A program made the translations under genes and the position numbers. A stretch of DNA of 52,084 nucleotides, from the NCBI RefSeq assembly GCF_023555005.1, contig NZ_JAMJPJ010000024.1:1-52084 (forward strand), in the 5' to 3' direction. Under the pieces are notes generated by a model, which was not told the origin of the DNA, did no database searches, and was given only the letters and a program-made list of their open reading frames with translations. Below, piece by piece: positions 35,674 to 45,271 of this stretch. Every line of letters starts with the position of its first letter. Positions within the stretch are counted from its first letter, which is position 1. Source of the DNA: Halomonas llamarensis. GTDB lineage: Bacteria > Pseudomonadota > Gammaproteobacteria > Pseudomonadales > Halomonadaceae.

Positions 35674-37010
35674 TGGACTCACCGCGCAGCCCCCAAACCG
35701 GAAACGGCCAGGAAGTTCGCGCCGCTGCCGCCCGCGCGCTCACACCGGTTCTCAGTGACAAAGGCTCGCTCGCCGGGCTGGATGAGCACAGCGTTATCAC
35801 CCGTGATCGCGCGCTGCTCAAAGAGCTCTGCTACGGCACCTGCCGCCGCTTACCACGTTTAGAGGCACTTGCCAACGAACTGCTAAAACAGCCGTTCAAA
35901 AAACGCGACATGGACGTGCAGGCCCTGCTGTTACTGGGTATTTATCAGCTGCTTTATATGCGCATCCCGGCGCATGCAGCAGTGGGTGAAACCGCCGGGG
36001 CGGCGCGGCTTATCGGCAAAGAGTGGGCGACGCGCGTGCTCAACGGTTGCCTACGCCGCCTGCAGCGCGAAGCCGACGCCCTGCAAGCCCGCGTCGATCG
36101 CGACCCGTACATTGCGTTGGAGCACCCGCCGTGGCTGTTGACCACGCTGAAAGAAGCGTGGCCAGACCACTGGCGCGATATCGCCGAGGCCAATAATCAG
36201 CCCGGCCCAATGACACTGCGCGTCAATCAGCATCACAACGACCGCGAAGCCTATTTAGCCCAACTCGCGTCACAAGGGTTAGACGCGCATCTTTGCGCCC
36301 ACGCACCCGACGGCATCACGTTGGACACGCCCTGCGACGTCAGCGTACTCCCCGGTTTTGCCGAGGGTTTGGTCAGCGTGCAGGATGAAGCTGCGCAGCT
36401 CTCCGCCGCGCTGTTAGGCCCTGCCATCGCGCCACGCCCCGGCGCCCACGTACTCGACGCCTGCTGCGCGCCGGGCGGTAAGACCGCGCATCTTTTGGAG
36501 CAGTTTCATATTGCCCTGACCGCCGTGGATAGCGATAACCAACGCCTCGCCCGGGTCGAGGACACGCTAACGCGCCTGGGGCTTGAAGCGGAGCTGCGCC
36601 ACGGTGATGCCACTAACCGTGATTGGTGGCAAGGCACCACCTTTGATGCCATCTTGCTTGATGCACCGTGCTCGGGCACCGGCGTGATTCGCCGCCACCC
36701 GGATATCAAAAAACTGCGCCGCCAAGAGGATATTCAGCAGCTGGCTAAGCTTCAGAGGCGGCTGTTAGATAATCTCTGGCCGCTTCTGAACGAAGGCGGC
36801 ACGCTGCTCTACGCTACGTGTTCGGTACTCCCCGACGAGAACGCTGACCAAGTTGAGGCATTTTTGCAACGCACGCCCGATGCCCATGTCACCACGCCAA
36901 CGGGTGTCACCTGGGGCGAAAAAAGCGGCGCGGGCCGGCAACTTTTCCCGCAACCCAACGGCCACGACGGCTTTTTTTATGCCAGACTGGAAAAGCGTAC
37001 CGCTAAGTAA
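35673..37010 (+). CDS. rsmB: 16S rRNA m5C967 methyltransferase RsmB
   Basis: RsmB methylates C967 of 16S rRNA. The 445-residue product has an N-terminal NusB-like RNA-binding domain (1-140), the SAM site VLDACCAPGGKTAHLLE, and the two catalytic cysteines in DAPCSGTGVIRRHPD and LLYATCSVLPDEN. AAGGAG lies in the end of fmt. It closes the def-fmt-rsmB operon. Confidence 0.96.
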   Translation: MDSPRSPQTGNGQEVRAAAARALTPVLSDKGSLAGLDEHSVITRDRALLKELCYGTCRRLPRLEALANELLKQPFKKRDMDVQALLLLGIYQLLYMRIPAHAAVGETAGAARLIGKEWATRVLNGCLRRLQREADALQARVDRDPYIALEHPPWLLTTLKEAWPDHWRDIAEANNQPGPMTLRVNQHHNDREAYLAQLASQGLDAHLCAHAPDGITLDTPCDVSVLPGFAEGLVSVQDEAAQLSAALLGPAIAPRPGAHVLDACCAPGGKTAHLLEQFHIALTAVDSDNQRLARVEDTLTRLGLEAELRHGDATNRDWWQGTTFDAILLDAPCSGTGVIRRHPDIKKLRRQEDIQQLAKLQRRLLDNLWPLLNEGGTLLYATCSVLPDENADQVEAFLQRTPDAHVTTPTGVTWGEKSGAGRQLFPQPNGHDGFFYARLEKRTAK

Positions 37011-37097
37011 AGCGGCGACTTTTTGTGACGAGCTATCTCGTCACGAGCGGTCAACGTATTACGAAGCAAGCCATTAAAGACCATGAAGGAGCGACGA

Positions 37098-37304
37098 ATG
37101 AGCCATCATACTTATAAGCACATTGAGCTAACCGGATCCTCAGAAAAAAGCATGGAAGACGCGGTGCAAAGCGCCATTGGCAAAGCCGCCGAATCGGTCA
37201 AGCACATGCGTTGGTTTGAAGTGGTAGAAACCCGTGGCCATATCGAAGACGGCCGCGTTGCCCACTGGCAGGTCACGGTTAAAGTTGGCTTCACGCTGGA
37301 ATAA
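37098..37304 (+). CDS. dodecin flavin-binding protein
   Basis: Dodecins form hollow 12-mers that store flavins. The 68-residue product has the family layout: [20 protein letters not shown], the flavin-stacking Trp in [11 protein letters not shown], and [13 protein letters not shown] at the end. The ATG at 37098 follows AAGGAG; an ATG at 37083 lies inside that site. It is a single gene followed by a terminator. Confidence 0.93.
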   Translation: MSHHTYKHIELTGSSEKSMEDAVQSAIGKAAESVKHMRWFEVVETRGHIEDGRVAHWQVTVKVGFTLE

Positions 37305-37322
37305 CGCCCGACCCTGCTTTTT

Positions 37323-37356
37323 AGCGGCGGCTGGTTTACACTAGCCGCCGCTTTCT
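37323..37356 (+). terminator. terminator after the dodecin gene
   Basis: AGCGGCGGCT (37323-37332) and AGCCGCCGCT (37343-37352) pair perfectly around a 10-base loop, followed by TTCT. It also shields trkA from read-through. Confidence 0.7.
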
Positions 37357-37398
37357 ATTGCAGCGCAGTGTTTGCGCACTAACGGGGACGGCAAACTG

Positions 37399-38772
37399 AT
37401 GAAAATCATCATTCTCGGCGCCGGCCAAGTCGGCGGCACGTTGGCAGAACACCTCGCGCGCGAAGAAAACGACATCACCGTGGTGGACACCGACGCCAAC
37501 AAGCTGCGCGAGTTACATACCAAACTCGATATTCGCACCGTGACGGGCGCGGGCTCTTACCCCGTGGTGCTACGCCAAGCGGGGTGCGAAGATGCCGATA
37601 TGTTGATCGCGGTGACCAGCGCCGACGAGATCAACATGATCGCCTGCCAAGTCGCGCATACGCTGTTTCGCACCCCAACCAAAATTGCCCGAGTGCGCGC
37701 CACCGCCTATTTGACCCGCAAGGGGCTCTTCGCCCATGAAGCGATCCCCATCGATGTCTTGATCAGCCCCGAGCAGGTGGTCACCGACCACGTGCGCCGT
37801 TTGATTGAGCACCCTGGCGCACTGCAGGTACTGGAATTTGCCGGGGGCATGGTGCAGCTAGTCGCGGTGAGGGCCTTCTACGGCGGCCCGTTGGTAGGGC
37901 AAGACTTGGCTTTCTTGCGCCGCCACATGCCCAACGTCGATACCCGCGTCGCGGCGATTTACCGCCGCAACCGGCCGATCATCCCGCGTGGCGACACGGT
38001 GATTGAAGCCGATGATGAAGTGTTCTTTATCGCCGCGCGGCGAGACATCCGCGCGGTAATGAGCGAGCTTCGGCGCGTTGAACGCGACTTCCGCCGCGTG
38101 GTGATTGCCGGTGGCGGTAATATTGGCGAGCGCCTTGCCGAACACCTGGAGCACAGCCATCAGGTCAAAATCATTGAGCATAGCCTGGAGCGCTGTACCC
38201 ACCTCGCTGAGCGGCTCGACCGTACCGTCGTGCTGCATGGCAGTGCCACCAGCAAACGCCTGCTGGAAGAAGAGAACATTGAAGATTGCGATATCTTTTG
38301 TGCCCTGACCAACGACGACGAGGTCAACATTATGTCGTCTTTGTTGGCCAAGCGACTCGGGGCGAAAAAAGTCCTCACGTTGATCAATAACGCCGCTTAC
38401 GTCGATCTTGTGCAAGGGGGCGATATCGATATTGCTATCTCACCTCAGCAGGCCACCATCGGCAGCCTACTGACCCACGTGCGCCGCGGCGATATCGTCA
38501 ACGTTCACTCGTTGCGCCGCGGCGCGGCAGAAGCGATCGAGGCCATCGCCCACGGCGACAAACAATCGTCGAAAGTGGTAGGCCGCTCCATCGGTGAGAT
38601 TGACCTGCCAGAGGGCACCACCATTGGTGCTATCGTGCGCGGTAAAGAAGTGCTCATTGCCCATGACAATGTCGTGGTGGCATCGGGTGATCACATCATC
38701 TTGTTTGTCATCGACAAGCGCCGTATACGCGACGTGGAGCGGCTGTTCCAGGTCGGGCTGACCTTCTTCTAG
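37399..38772 (+). CDS. trkA: Trk potassium uptake regulator TrkA
   Basis: TrkA is the cytoplasmic NAD(H)/ATP-binding ring that gates TrkH. The 457-residue product has two RCK halves, each with a Rossmann motif ([17 protein letters not shown] at 3-19 and [18 protein letters not shown] near 233) and a TrkA-C domain. I chose the ATG at 37399 because it begins directly at the first strand; the frame opens at 37372. trkH follows after 9 bp. Confidence 0.96.
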   Translation: MKIIILGAGQVGGTLAEHLAREENDITVVDTDANKLRELHTKLDIRTVTGAGSYPVVLRQAGCEDADMLIAVTSADEINMIACQVAHTLFRTPTKIARVRATAYLTRKGLFAHEAIPIDVLISPEQVVTDHVRRLIEHPGALQVLEFAGGMVQLVAVRAFYGGPLVGQDLAFLRRHMPNVDTRVAAIYRRNRPIIPRGDTVIEADDEVFFIAARRDIRAVMSELRRVERDFRRVVIAGGGNIGERLAEHLEHSHQVKIIEHSLERCTHLAERLDRTVVLHGSATSKRLLEEENIEDCDIFCALTNDDEVNIMSSLLAKRLGAKKVLTLINNAAYVDLVQGGDIDIAISPQQATIGSLLTHVRRGDIVNVHSLRRGAAEAIEAIAHGDKQSSKVVGRSIGEIDLPEGTTIGAIVRGKEVLIAHDNVVVASGDHIILFVIDKRRIRDVERLFQVGLTFF

Positions 38773-38781
38773 GGAGTCGAA

Positions 38782-40230
38782 ATGAGCCTGCGGGTAATTC
38801 TGCGTATATTAGGGCTGCTGCTGATACTGTTCAGCCTGACCATGATGCCGCCCATTCTGATCTCACTGTGGTTTCGCGACGGCGTGTGGGATGCCTTTTT
38901 GATCGGCATCGCGATTACCGTGCTTACCGGGCTTTTGTTCTTTCTGCCTAATCGTAATGAGCGTAAAGAGCTGCGCATTCGCGACGGTTTTATCATCGCG
39001 GCGATGTTCTGGACGGTGCTAGCGCTATTCGGTTCACTGCCGCTGATGCTGTTCGGCGACGGCGCGTTGTCGCTTACCGATGCGGTGTTCGAGTCGTTTT
39101 CGGGGCTCACCACCACCGGCGCCACGGTGATTACCGGTATCGAGTTCCTGCCCGAATCAATTCTCTACTATCGCCAGCAGCTGCAGTGGCTCGGCGGCAT
39201 GGGGATTGTGGTATTGGCCGTCGCGATTTTGCCCACACTCGGCGTGGGCGGCATGGCGCTCTATCGCACCGAAATTCCAGGCCCACTGAAAGACTCCAAA
39301 CTCACCCCACGCATTACCGAAACCGCCAAAGCACTGTGGTACATCTACGCGTCGCTGACGCTCACCTGTATGGTGGCTTATATGGTCGCGGGCATGAATT
39401 GGTTTGATGCGCTGGGGCACAGTTTCTCTACCGTGGCCATTGGCGGGTTCTCCACTTATGACGCCAGTATCGGTCACTTTGACAACGCCGCCATCGAGCT
39501 CATTTGCGTAGGCTTTATGTTGATTTCGGCATTCAGTTTCAGCCTGCATTTCGTCGCTTGGCGCGAGAAAAGTTTAACCCACTACTTCCAAGACCCTGAA
39601 GCTCGCTTTTTAATGCTGTTTTTACTCGGGTTAACCACCGTGACCGTGATTTCTCTATGGTTGACGGATACGTATGATACCCAGCTTGGCCTGCGCCACG
39701 GGCTGTTTGAGGTTGTCGCCGTGGCTACCACGGCAGGTTTTGCCGTCGCCGACTTTTCCGCCTGGCCCGGTGCGCTGCCGTTCTTACTTTTTGTTGCCGC
39801 CTTTGTTGGCGGCTGTTCGGGCTCCACCGGCGGCGGGATGAAAGTCATCCGTATTATTTTGATCATGAAGCAGGGCATGCGCGAAGTCATGCGCTTGATC
39901 CACCCCAACGCGGTCATCGCCGTCAAAGTGGGCAAGGTCAGCGTACCGGATAGCATTGCCCAAGCGGTATGGGGGTTTTTCTCGGCTTACGTGATGCTGT
40001 TCTTTTTGATGCTGGTCGGCGTCATGGCCACCGGGGTGGATCAGGTAACTGCCTGGTCAACCGTTGGCTCCGCGCTTAATAACCTAGGCCCAGCACTCGG
40101 CGAAGCCAGTGGGCATTACGGTGACATGCCCACGCTTGCCAAGTGGATTTTAGTCGTGGCCATGCTGCTTGGCCGGTTAGAAATTTTCACGATTTTAGTG
40201 CTGTTTACGCCCGCCTTCTGGCGCCGCTAA
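38782..40230 (+). CDS. trkH: Trk potassium transporter channel TrkH
   Basis: TrkH is the K+-translocating membrane subunit. The 482-residue product shows the four pore repeats with their filter glycines (GLTTTGATV, STVAIGGFSTYD, VATTAGFAVAD, ALNNLGPALGE) and LQWLGGMGIVVLAVAILP. K+ uptake of this kind is the first response of halophiles to salt. AGGGAG precedes the ATG. Confidence 0.96.
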   Translation: MSLRVILRILGLLLILFSLTMMPPILISLWFRDGVWDAFLIGIAITVLTGLLFFLPNRNERKELRIRDGFIIAAMFWTVLALFGSLPLMLFGDGALSLTDAVFESFSGLTTTGATVITGIEFLPESILYYRQQLQWLGGMGIVVLAVAILPTLGVGGMALYRTEIPGPLKDSKLTPRITETAKALWYIYASLTLTCMVAYMVAGMNWFDALGHSFSTVAIGGFSTYDASIGHFDNAAIELICVGFMLISAFSFSLHFVAWREKSLTHYFQDPEARFLMLFLLGLTTVTVISLWLTDTYDTQLGLRHGLFEVVAVATTAGFAVADFSAWPGALPFLLFVAAFVGGCSGSTGGGMKVIRIILIMKQGMREVMRLIHPNAVIAVKVGKVSVPDSIAQAVWGFFSAYVMLFFLMLVGVMATGVDQVTAWSTVGSALNNLGPALGEASGHYGDMPTLAKWILVVAMLLGRLEIFTILVLFTPAFWRR

Positions 40231-40275
40231 ACGCCTTTTCACCCCGTTTTCATCATGTTTTTTATCGAGTGCTGA

Positions 40276-41508
40276 ATGAGCCTAACTGATACTGCCTCCA
40301 CGCTTCCCGCCACCAGCGGGCCGCTCAAAACCTTCACCATTGGGGATACGCGCTACACCCTGCTGGGTACCGCTCACGTCTCTGCTGAAAGCGCCGATGA
40401 CGTGCGCAAGCTCATGGATACCGGTGAATTTGATGCCGTCGCCATCGAACTCTGCGATGCTCGCCACCACAGCATGGCCAACCCCGATGCCATGGGCGAG
40501 CAAGATTTATTCCAGGTGTTCAAACAGGGCAAAGCCGGCATGGTCGCCGCCAGCCTAGCCCTTGGGGCTTTTCAGCAGCGTATTGCTGAGCAGTCCGGCA
40601 TTCAGCCGGGCGCTGAGATGCGCGCCGCCGTTGATGAGGCCAAACGCCTCGACTTGCCGTTGGTGCTGATTGACCGCGACGTGGGCATCACGCTCAAGCG
40701 CATTTACCGCAACGTGCCTTGGTGGCAGCGTTTTTCGCTCTTTTCCGGGCTTTTGGGCAGCGTTCTCTCGCGCCAAAACGTCGCCCAGGAAGAGATCGAA
40801 AAGCTCAAAGAAGGCGACATGCTGGAAGCCACCTTCAGCGAATTTGCCGCTGAGTCAGAAGCGCTCTACACCCCGTTGATTCGTGAGCGCGACCGCTACA
40901 TGGCACTGCGCCTGGCCGAAGATGCGCCACCTGGGCGCTACCAGCACGTGCTCGTGATCCTGGGCGCCGGGCACTTAAAAGGCACTGGCGAGCATTTAGA
41001 AGCACCGCTACCGGATTCGCCTACCACGGAACGTGAGTCACTAGAAGCCTCACCGCCGCCCTCCAAACTGTGGAAAATATTGCCTTGGGCGATTACCGCG
41101 CTAGTACTCATCGGCTTTGCGATTGGCTTTTCGCGCAATACCGAGCTTGGCTGGCAGCTAGTGTTGGAGTGGTTTTTGATCAACGGCGTGCTCTCCGCTG
41201 CAGCCACCATCGCGGCACTGGCCCACCCGGTCACCGTGATCGCGACCTTTTTCGCTGCGCCGCTGACATCGCTCAATCCCACCATCGGCGCGGGCTTTGT
41301 CGCCGCTGGGGTCGAGCTCTTTATGCGCAAACCGAAAGTGCGCGACTTCTCGACGCTGCGCCACGATGTTGCGCACCTGAAAGGCTGGTGGAAAAACCGC
41401 GTCTCGCGCACCTTGTTAGTTTTCATGCTCGCCACCCTCGGCTCCGCCGCCGGCACTTGGATTGCCGGGTTTAGAATCGCCGGGGCGCTGTTTGGCAGCG
41501 CGGCGTGA
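40276..41508 (+). CDS. TraB/PrgY-type membrane protein
   Basis: The 410-residue product has an N-terminal TraB domain with GTAHVSAESADDV and IELCDARH and the later GAGHLKGTGEHL, all features of the TraB/GumN/PrgY (Tiki-like) family. Four or five membrane helices follow at about 270-405. In enterococci PrgY blocks self-sensing of a peptide pheromone; the proteobacterial role is unknown. It follows trkH by 45 bp and may share its transcript. Confidence 0.88.
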   Translation: MSLTDTASTLPATSGPLKTFTIGDTRYTLLGTAHVSAESADDVRKLMDTGEFDAVAIELCDARHHSMANPDAMGEQDLFQVFKQGKAGMVAASLALGAFQQRIAEQSGIQPGAEMRAAVDEAKRLDLPLVLIDRDVGITLKRIYRNVPWWQRFSLFSGLLGSVLSRQNVAQEEIEKLKEGDMLEATFSEFAAESEALYTPLIRERDRYMALRLAEDAPPGRYQHVLVILGAGHLKGTGEHLEAPLPDSPTTERESLEASPPPSKLWKILPWAITALVLIGFAIGFSRNTELGWQLVLEWFLINGVLSAAATIAALAHPVTVIATFFAAPLTSLNPTIGAGFVAAGVELFMRKPKVRDFSTLRHDVAHLKGWWKNRVSRTLLVFMLATLGSAAGTWIAGFRIAGALFGSAA

Positions 41509-41556
41509 ACACCTTGGTACGTTCCCCGTGGCAAGCGGATGCGCTTTTGCTACGGG

Positions 41557-42303
41557 TCACACTGGTGGTTGACGCGCCAACAAACGTTGCATCGCATCCG
41601 TGGGGGTTGTGATCTTATGGTACTTGCGGCTTGCAGCGTAGCTTGCGTTAAACGCCTCGAAGTAATCATCAAGCACATCGGCGGCATCAACATCGCCGCC
41701 TTGGCGCAGAAGCTCGGCGGCAACTTCAGCGGTGCATAAATGCGCTTTTGACGCCGGTTTACGCAGCCGATAGCGGGTTTCCCGTTCGCTGCGAAGTGGC
41801 AACACCGGCAGCGCATCCAGGTAAGGACTTTTGCGAAAAATCCGCCGCGCTTGGCGCCATGTGCCATCAATAAGAATATAGACGGGCGTTTTACCGCTGG
41901 CTTTTGCCTGCGTCACAGCATCAATTGATACCACGCGGTCGGCGTAGTCGGGTTGGTCATCGGGGAACACCACAAAAGGCGCAAAGCGCTCATCCGCGAG
42001 CAGCGCCAGCAAGCGTGCATCCGGTTCGGTGCGGTGCCAGGTAAACACCTCCGTTTGCGCCAGCACATCGCCAATCAAACGCCCGGTATTGGTCGGCTTA
42101 TAATGCTCAATCCGATGGGTCAAAAGCCACACCTGGGCCTCGCTTTCGGCCGTGACCTTATACGGGCAAAGACAGTTCAGCACCGGTAAATTGCACCCTG
42201 CACAGCGCTCAACAAAACTACCTCGCGCCTTAAACTCACGCCGCGGATGCCCCGTCGCCGGGTCAATCTCGGCGGAGGCATGGTTATCGAGTGGCGAAGG
42301 CAT
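41557..42303 (-). CDS. tapT: DTW-domain tRNA aminocarboxypropyltransferase
   Basis: TapT (YfiP) adds the acp group to U47 of tRNAs. The 248-residue product has the zinc cysteines CAGCNLPVLNCLC (35-47), the motif LIDGTWRQARRIFRKSPYL (DGTW in place of DTW) and LCTAEVAAELL. GGAG precedes the ATG at 42303. It is convergent with the TraB gene. Confidence 0.88.
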   Translation of the reverse strand: MPSPLDNHASAEIDPATGHPRREFKARGSFVERCAGCNLPVLNCLCPYKVTAESEAQVWLLTHRIEHYKPTNTGRLIGDVLAQTEVFTWHRTEPDARLLALLADERFAPFVVFPDDQPDYADRVVSIDAVTQAKASGKTPVYILIDGTWRQARRIFRKSPYLDALPVLPLRSERETRYRLRKPASKAHLCTAEVAAELLRQGGDVDAADVLDDYFEAFNASYAASRKYHKITTPTDAMQRLLARQPPV

Positions 42304-42402
42304 CTACGCTCCAAGATTGGAAAAGCCAGTGAGTATAAAACGAGCGGGGTTTTCGCGCCTTCCACTCACAGATTGAGTAACATTTTCACGATCCGCCGCT
42401 AT

Positions 42403-42666
42403 TCATGCCGCCATATGCCGGTGCGCTTCTTCCAGGTCGTAAGCGTTTTGCAGCCTCAGCCAGTAACCTTCGGTGGTCCCGAAGAAGCGCGAAAGCCGTA
42501 TGTCGGTATCGGCAGTGATGCCACGGCGCCCAAGGGTAATGTCACCCACGCGCGTAGAAGGCATCCCTGTTGCTTCAGCCAGGGCGCGCTTGGTTAGACC
42601 CATTGGTTCCATAAAATCTTCCCAGAGAATTTCGCCGGGATGAATGTTTGGCAATTGCTTGGCCAT
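42403..42666 (-). CDS. higA: HigA-family antitoxin
   Basis: The 87-residue product is a short Xre-type DNA-binding protein of the HigA/VapI family: NIHPGEILWEDFMEPMGLT, then the HTH (LAEATGMPSTRVGDITLGRR) and LSRFFGTTEGYWLRLQ. It should bind HigB toxin and repress its own promoter. The ATG at 42666 follows AGGAGG. The toxin gene upstream is frameshifted, leaving the antitoxin apparently orphaned. Confidence 0.92.
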   Translation of the reverse strand: MAKQLPNIHPGEILWEDFMEPMGLTKRALAEATGMPSTRVGDITLGRRGITADTDIRLSRFFGTTEGYWLRLQNAYDLEEAHRHMAA

Positions 42667-42681
42667 GTTCCTCACCTCCTG

Positions 42682-42953
42682 TCAGTGGTAGTCAACAATC
42701 TCAACGTCATACGCATTTCCGCTCTCGAACCGAAAGCATAGTCGCCACTGATCATTAATACGGATGCTGTGCTGTCCTTCGCGGTCGCCTTTCAGTGCTT
42801 CAAGCCGGTTGCCGGGCGATCGTCCAGAGTAGCGGCTGCTACCAGCTGTCGAAGCTTCTTCCGAGCGTTGCGCTGCATATTCTGCGGCAACTTACGCGAT
42901 ACATTGCCCTGGTTGATGGTTTCGGTCTGCTGATCCTTAAAACTTTTAATCAC
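42682..42953 (-). pseudogene. higB: HigB toxin gene with internal frameshift
   Basis: The 5' part (GTG at 42953, behind AAGG) encodes VIKSFKDQQTETINQGNVSR and then QRNARKKLRQLVAAATLDD; the 3' part in another frame encodes SPGNRLEALKGDREGQHSIR, then INDQWRLCFRFESGNAY and VEIVDYH, ending at 42682. Both are plain HigB (RelE-fold mRNA endonuclease) sequence, and the usual link (LDDLRxPPGNRL) is short by a few bases near 42826. One frame gives a stop at 42792. The toxin should be inactive unless this is a sequencing error. Confidence 0.8.
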
Positions 42954-43002
42954 CTGCTTTCCTTGGCCAAAACCTTCTATCAATAATAATGCATAACGTT
43001 CT

Positions 43003-43171
43003 TCATTGCATAGTGACAATGCGCGCTGACCACTCGAAGCGCGGGTTGGCCTTGTAGAGGGCAATATCGAGGCGCTTGAAGAGCTGACCAGCATCCTCGG
43101 CTTTACCAACCTGGATGCATGCTAGCCTGGCTGTTACCCCATAAGGTTTGCCATTGGGCCTGACGGTAATA
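43003..43171 (-). pseudogene. C-terminal remnant of a GGDEF-domain protein
   Basis: The minus strand encodes ITVRPNGKPYGVTARLACIQ, then VGKAEDAGQLFKRLDIALYK and a short tail to TGA at 43003. This is the end of a GGDEF (diguanylate cyclase) fold, where a glycine-containing strand is followed by the helix with the D-x-ALY-x-A pattern. No 5' part with the GGDEF motif is present. It directly precedes the broken higB. Confidence 0.5.
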
Positions 43172-43244
43172 CGTCAAAAATGGGGCTGCTTCATTGCGCA
43201 ACGGGTAACTACGCTATCAGACAAACATGGCAACAGAGGAGGCA

Positions 43245-43334
43245 ATGATGAGTATCCCGCAACCTGAGACGTTCTATTTTGATAGCGACGCGGTCGGCGG
43301 CTCACTAACATCGCTTTGGCGGCAAGACGCTTAA
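43245..43334 (+). pseudogene. 29-codon truncated reading frame with a strong ribosome site
   Basis: GAGGAGG stands just before ATGATG, and the frame reads MMSIPQPETFYFDSDAVGGS and nine more residues to TAA. The good start and the abrupt end suggest the stub of a longer gene or a small protein. I do not recognise it. Confidence 0.3.
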
Positions 43335-43403
43335 ATCCGGCAGAATCCTGCCCATTGCAGGTAAGATGCCTAGACCTACACTTCCCACCGACGAGGAGTC
43401 CCT

Positions 43404-43700
43404 ATGCCCGCCTATGTGGTGATGATCAAAGAGCACACCCACGACAGTGATGAAATGGAACGCTACAGCGAAAAAGCCAAAGCCGCCCGCGAAGGCCACG
43501 ACCCGGAGCCGCTCGCCTTTTACGGTGACTTTAAAGTGCTCGAAGGCAGCGCCATGGAAGGAGCGGTGATTTTACGCTTCCCTGATATGGCTGCCGCCCG
43601 CGCCTGGTATGAAAGTCCCGCCTACCAGGAAGCCCGCCAGCACCGTTTTCAGGGGGCGGACTATCGGGTGTTTATCGTGGATGGCATTGAAGGCGCCTAG
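43404..43700 (+). CDS. DUF1330-family protein
   Basis: The 98-residue product is a dimeric alpha/beta-barrel type protein of the DUF1330 family: AYVVMIKEHTHDSDEMERYS, LAFYGDFKVLEGSAMEG, then RFPDMAAARAWYESPAYQEA and YRVFIVDGI at the end. The biochemical role is unknown. GAGGAG precedes the ATG. The next gene starts 36 bp on. Confidence 0.85.
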   Translation: MPAYVVMIKEHTHDSDEMERYSEKAKAAREGHDPEPLAFYGDFKVLEGSAMEGAVILRFPDMAAARAWYESPAYQEARQHRFQGADYRVFIVDGIEGA

Positions 43701-43736
43701 AAGACACCCCATCGTTCATCATAAGAGGACCGCATC

Positions 43737-44270
43737 ATGATCAAGTCACGCGAAGACCTCGACGCCATCAAACAGTCGTGTCATTCGTTAGTCACGAGAA
43801 GTTCAGGCCTATCTGCCGGGGCGGCGATCATTCCCATCCCCGGGGTGGATATTGGCTCAGACGTAGCCATATTGATGCGGTTGATTCCCCAAATTAATGA
43901 AAAATTTGGCTTATCGCCTGAACAAATCGAAAGTCTAGACAGCGAATCCAAGCTCTTTGTGATGACCGCCATTTCCAATACCGGCAGCAAGCTGGCCGGG
44001 AAATACATCACCAAAAAACTCATCGTGACGGTGCTCAACAAGATGGGCATCAAGGTCGCCGCAAAAGGCGTGACAAAGTTCGTCCCGCTGATCGGCAACG
44101 TCGTGGCAGGCAGCATCAGCTTCACCGCCATGAAGGTGATGGGCAACCGGCATATCGAAGACTGCTATCAAATTGCCCTGGAAGCTTTGGAAAAAGAGCG
44201 GCTTGCGCATGAAATCGTGATCGAGCCAGAGCCAGAATCAGAGCCAGCAACGAACTCTCCTCAGTCGTAA
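43737..44270 (+). CDS. DUF697-like hydrophobic helical protein
   Basis: The 177-residue product alternates hydrophobic helices with short polar turns: GAAIIPIPGVDIGSDVAILM (28-47), LIVTVLNKMGIKVAAKGV and FVPLIGNVVAGSISFTAMKV. This is like the C-terminal domain of DUF697 or of interferon-inducible-type GTPases, but no GTPase domain is present. The end is acidic. AGAGGA precedes the ATG. Function unknown. Confidence 0.65.
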   Translation: MIKSREDLDAIKQSCHSLVTRSSGLSAGAAIIPIPGVDIGSDVAILMRLIPQINEKFGLSPEQIESLDSESKLFVMTAISNTGSKLAGKYITKKLIVTVLNKMGIKVAAKGVTKFVPLIGNVVAGSISFTAMKVMGNRHIEDCYQIALEALEKERLAHEIVIEPEPESEPATNSPQS

Positions 44271-44281
44271 TAGCTCGGTGA

Positions 44282-45271
44282 TCAGCCTTCTTTCAGCAGT
44301 ATAAAATGCTCAATCAACCGTATCATCAGCGTTTTCTGATCGGGCAGGCTTTCAGCCACTAACAACGCTAACGCCACCAGGGTGTTGTCGTTGATCAGTT
44401 GCTCGACGGGCCGGGCGAGTAAAGACGCGTTGCGGCGCAGGTACCACAAAAACAGAAACGAGCCACAGCGCTTATTTCCATCGGCCAATGGATGGTTTTT
44501 AACCACAAAGTAAAGCAGGTGCGCCGCTCGGGTGGCTACGTTGGGGTAAAACAGTTCGTCGCCAAAGCCCTGTTCAATGGTGGCCAAGGCTGATGTCAAA
44601 CCGTCGCCCCGCACCTGCCCAAACAGTTCGGTTGCCTCGCCTTTGGCGATCAAGGTTTGCTTTAACTCACCAATGGCTGCCAAGGCTTCTTCCAGCTCCA
44701 GCGAGTGCATACCGGGCTGCTTGATGTTTAGCTCGGTTAATTGTTGTTCGTCATAACCTTGCAGCAAGCTCCAGGAACGCGCGTAGTCGCTAATTACACG
44801 CGCTACGGCCTCGCCTTCTGTTGAAACCAGGCCCTGATTGGTCAAGGTGCGGCTGAGTAGCGTTAGCGCCTGTTCAAACTCTATGCCACGCTCGGTTAAG
44901 CGGCGCTGGTTTAGGGTATAGCCTTGGACCAGATATTGTTTGAGTACATCTGTGGCCCACTTACGGAACTGCACACCACGCTTAGATTTCACGCGGTAGC
45001 CAACTGAGATGACGACATCAAGATTGAAGTGATCAACCTGATAAGATTTGCCATCTTCGGCAGTATGTGCAATTTTTGCACATACTGAATTTCGCTCCAA
45101 CTCCCCCTCTTTAAAAACATTGCGAATGTGCTTTGTAATAACCGAACGCTCGCGTCCGAACAGTTCACACATCTGCGCCTGGCTCAACCAAACGGTCTCT
45201 TGCTCCAGGGCCACCTCTAGGTGTGCTTGCCCATCTTCGCTGGTGAATATCTGTATTTGCTGGTCATTCAT
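44282..45271 (-). CDS. RhuM-type N-domain fused to a Fic/DOC domain
   Basis: The 329-residue product starts with a RhuM/virulence-protein DNA-binding domain (VWLSQAQMCELFGRERSVIT, FNLDVVISVGYRVKSKRGVQF, FRKWATDVLKQYLVQGY) and ends with a Fic/DOC domain whose motif is HPLADGNKRC at 260-269, with the catalytic His and the phosphate-binding GNKR. Fic domains transfer AMP or phosphate to proteins; Doc is a toxin. The HTH half may neutralise or self-regulate. GGGAGG lies before the ATG. A TTATC-AGA-GATAA palindrome lies about 100 bp upstream. Confidence 0.85.
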   Translation of the reverse strand: MNDQQIQIFTSEDGQAHLEVALEQETVWLSQAQMCELFGRERSVITKHIRNVFKEGELERNSVCAKIAHTAEDGKSYQVDHFNLDVVISVGYRVKSKRGVQFRKWATDVLKQYLVQGYTLNQRRLTERGIEFEQALTLLSRTLTNQGLVSTEGEAVARVISDYARSWSLLQGYDEQQLTELNIKQPGMHSLELEEALAAIGELKQTLIAKGEATELFGQVRGDGLTSALATIEQGFGDELFYPNVATRAAHLLYFVVKNHPLADGNKRCGSFLFLWYLRRNASLLARPVEQLINDNTLVALALLVAESLPDQKTLMIRLIEHFILLKEG

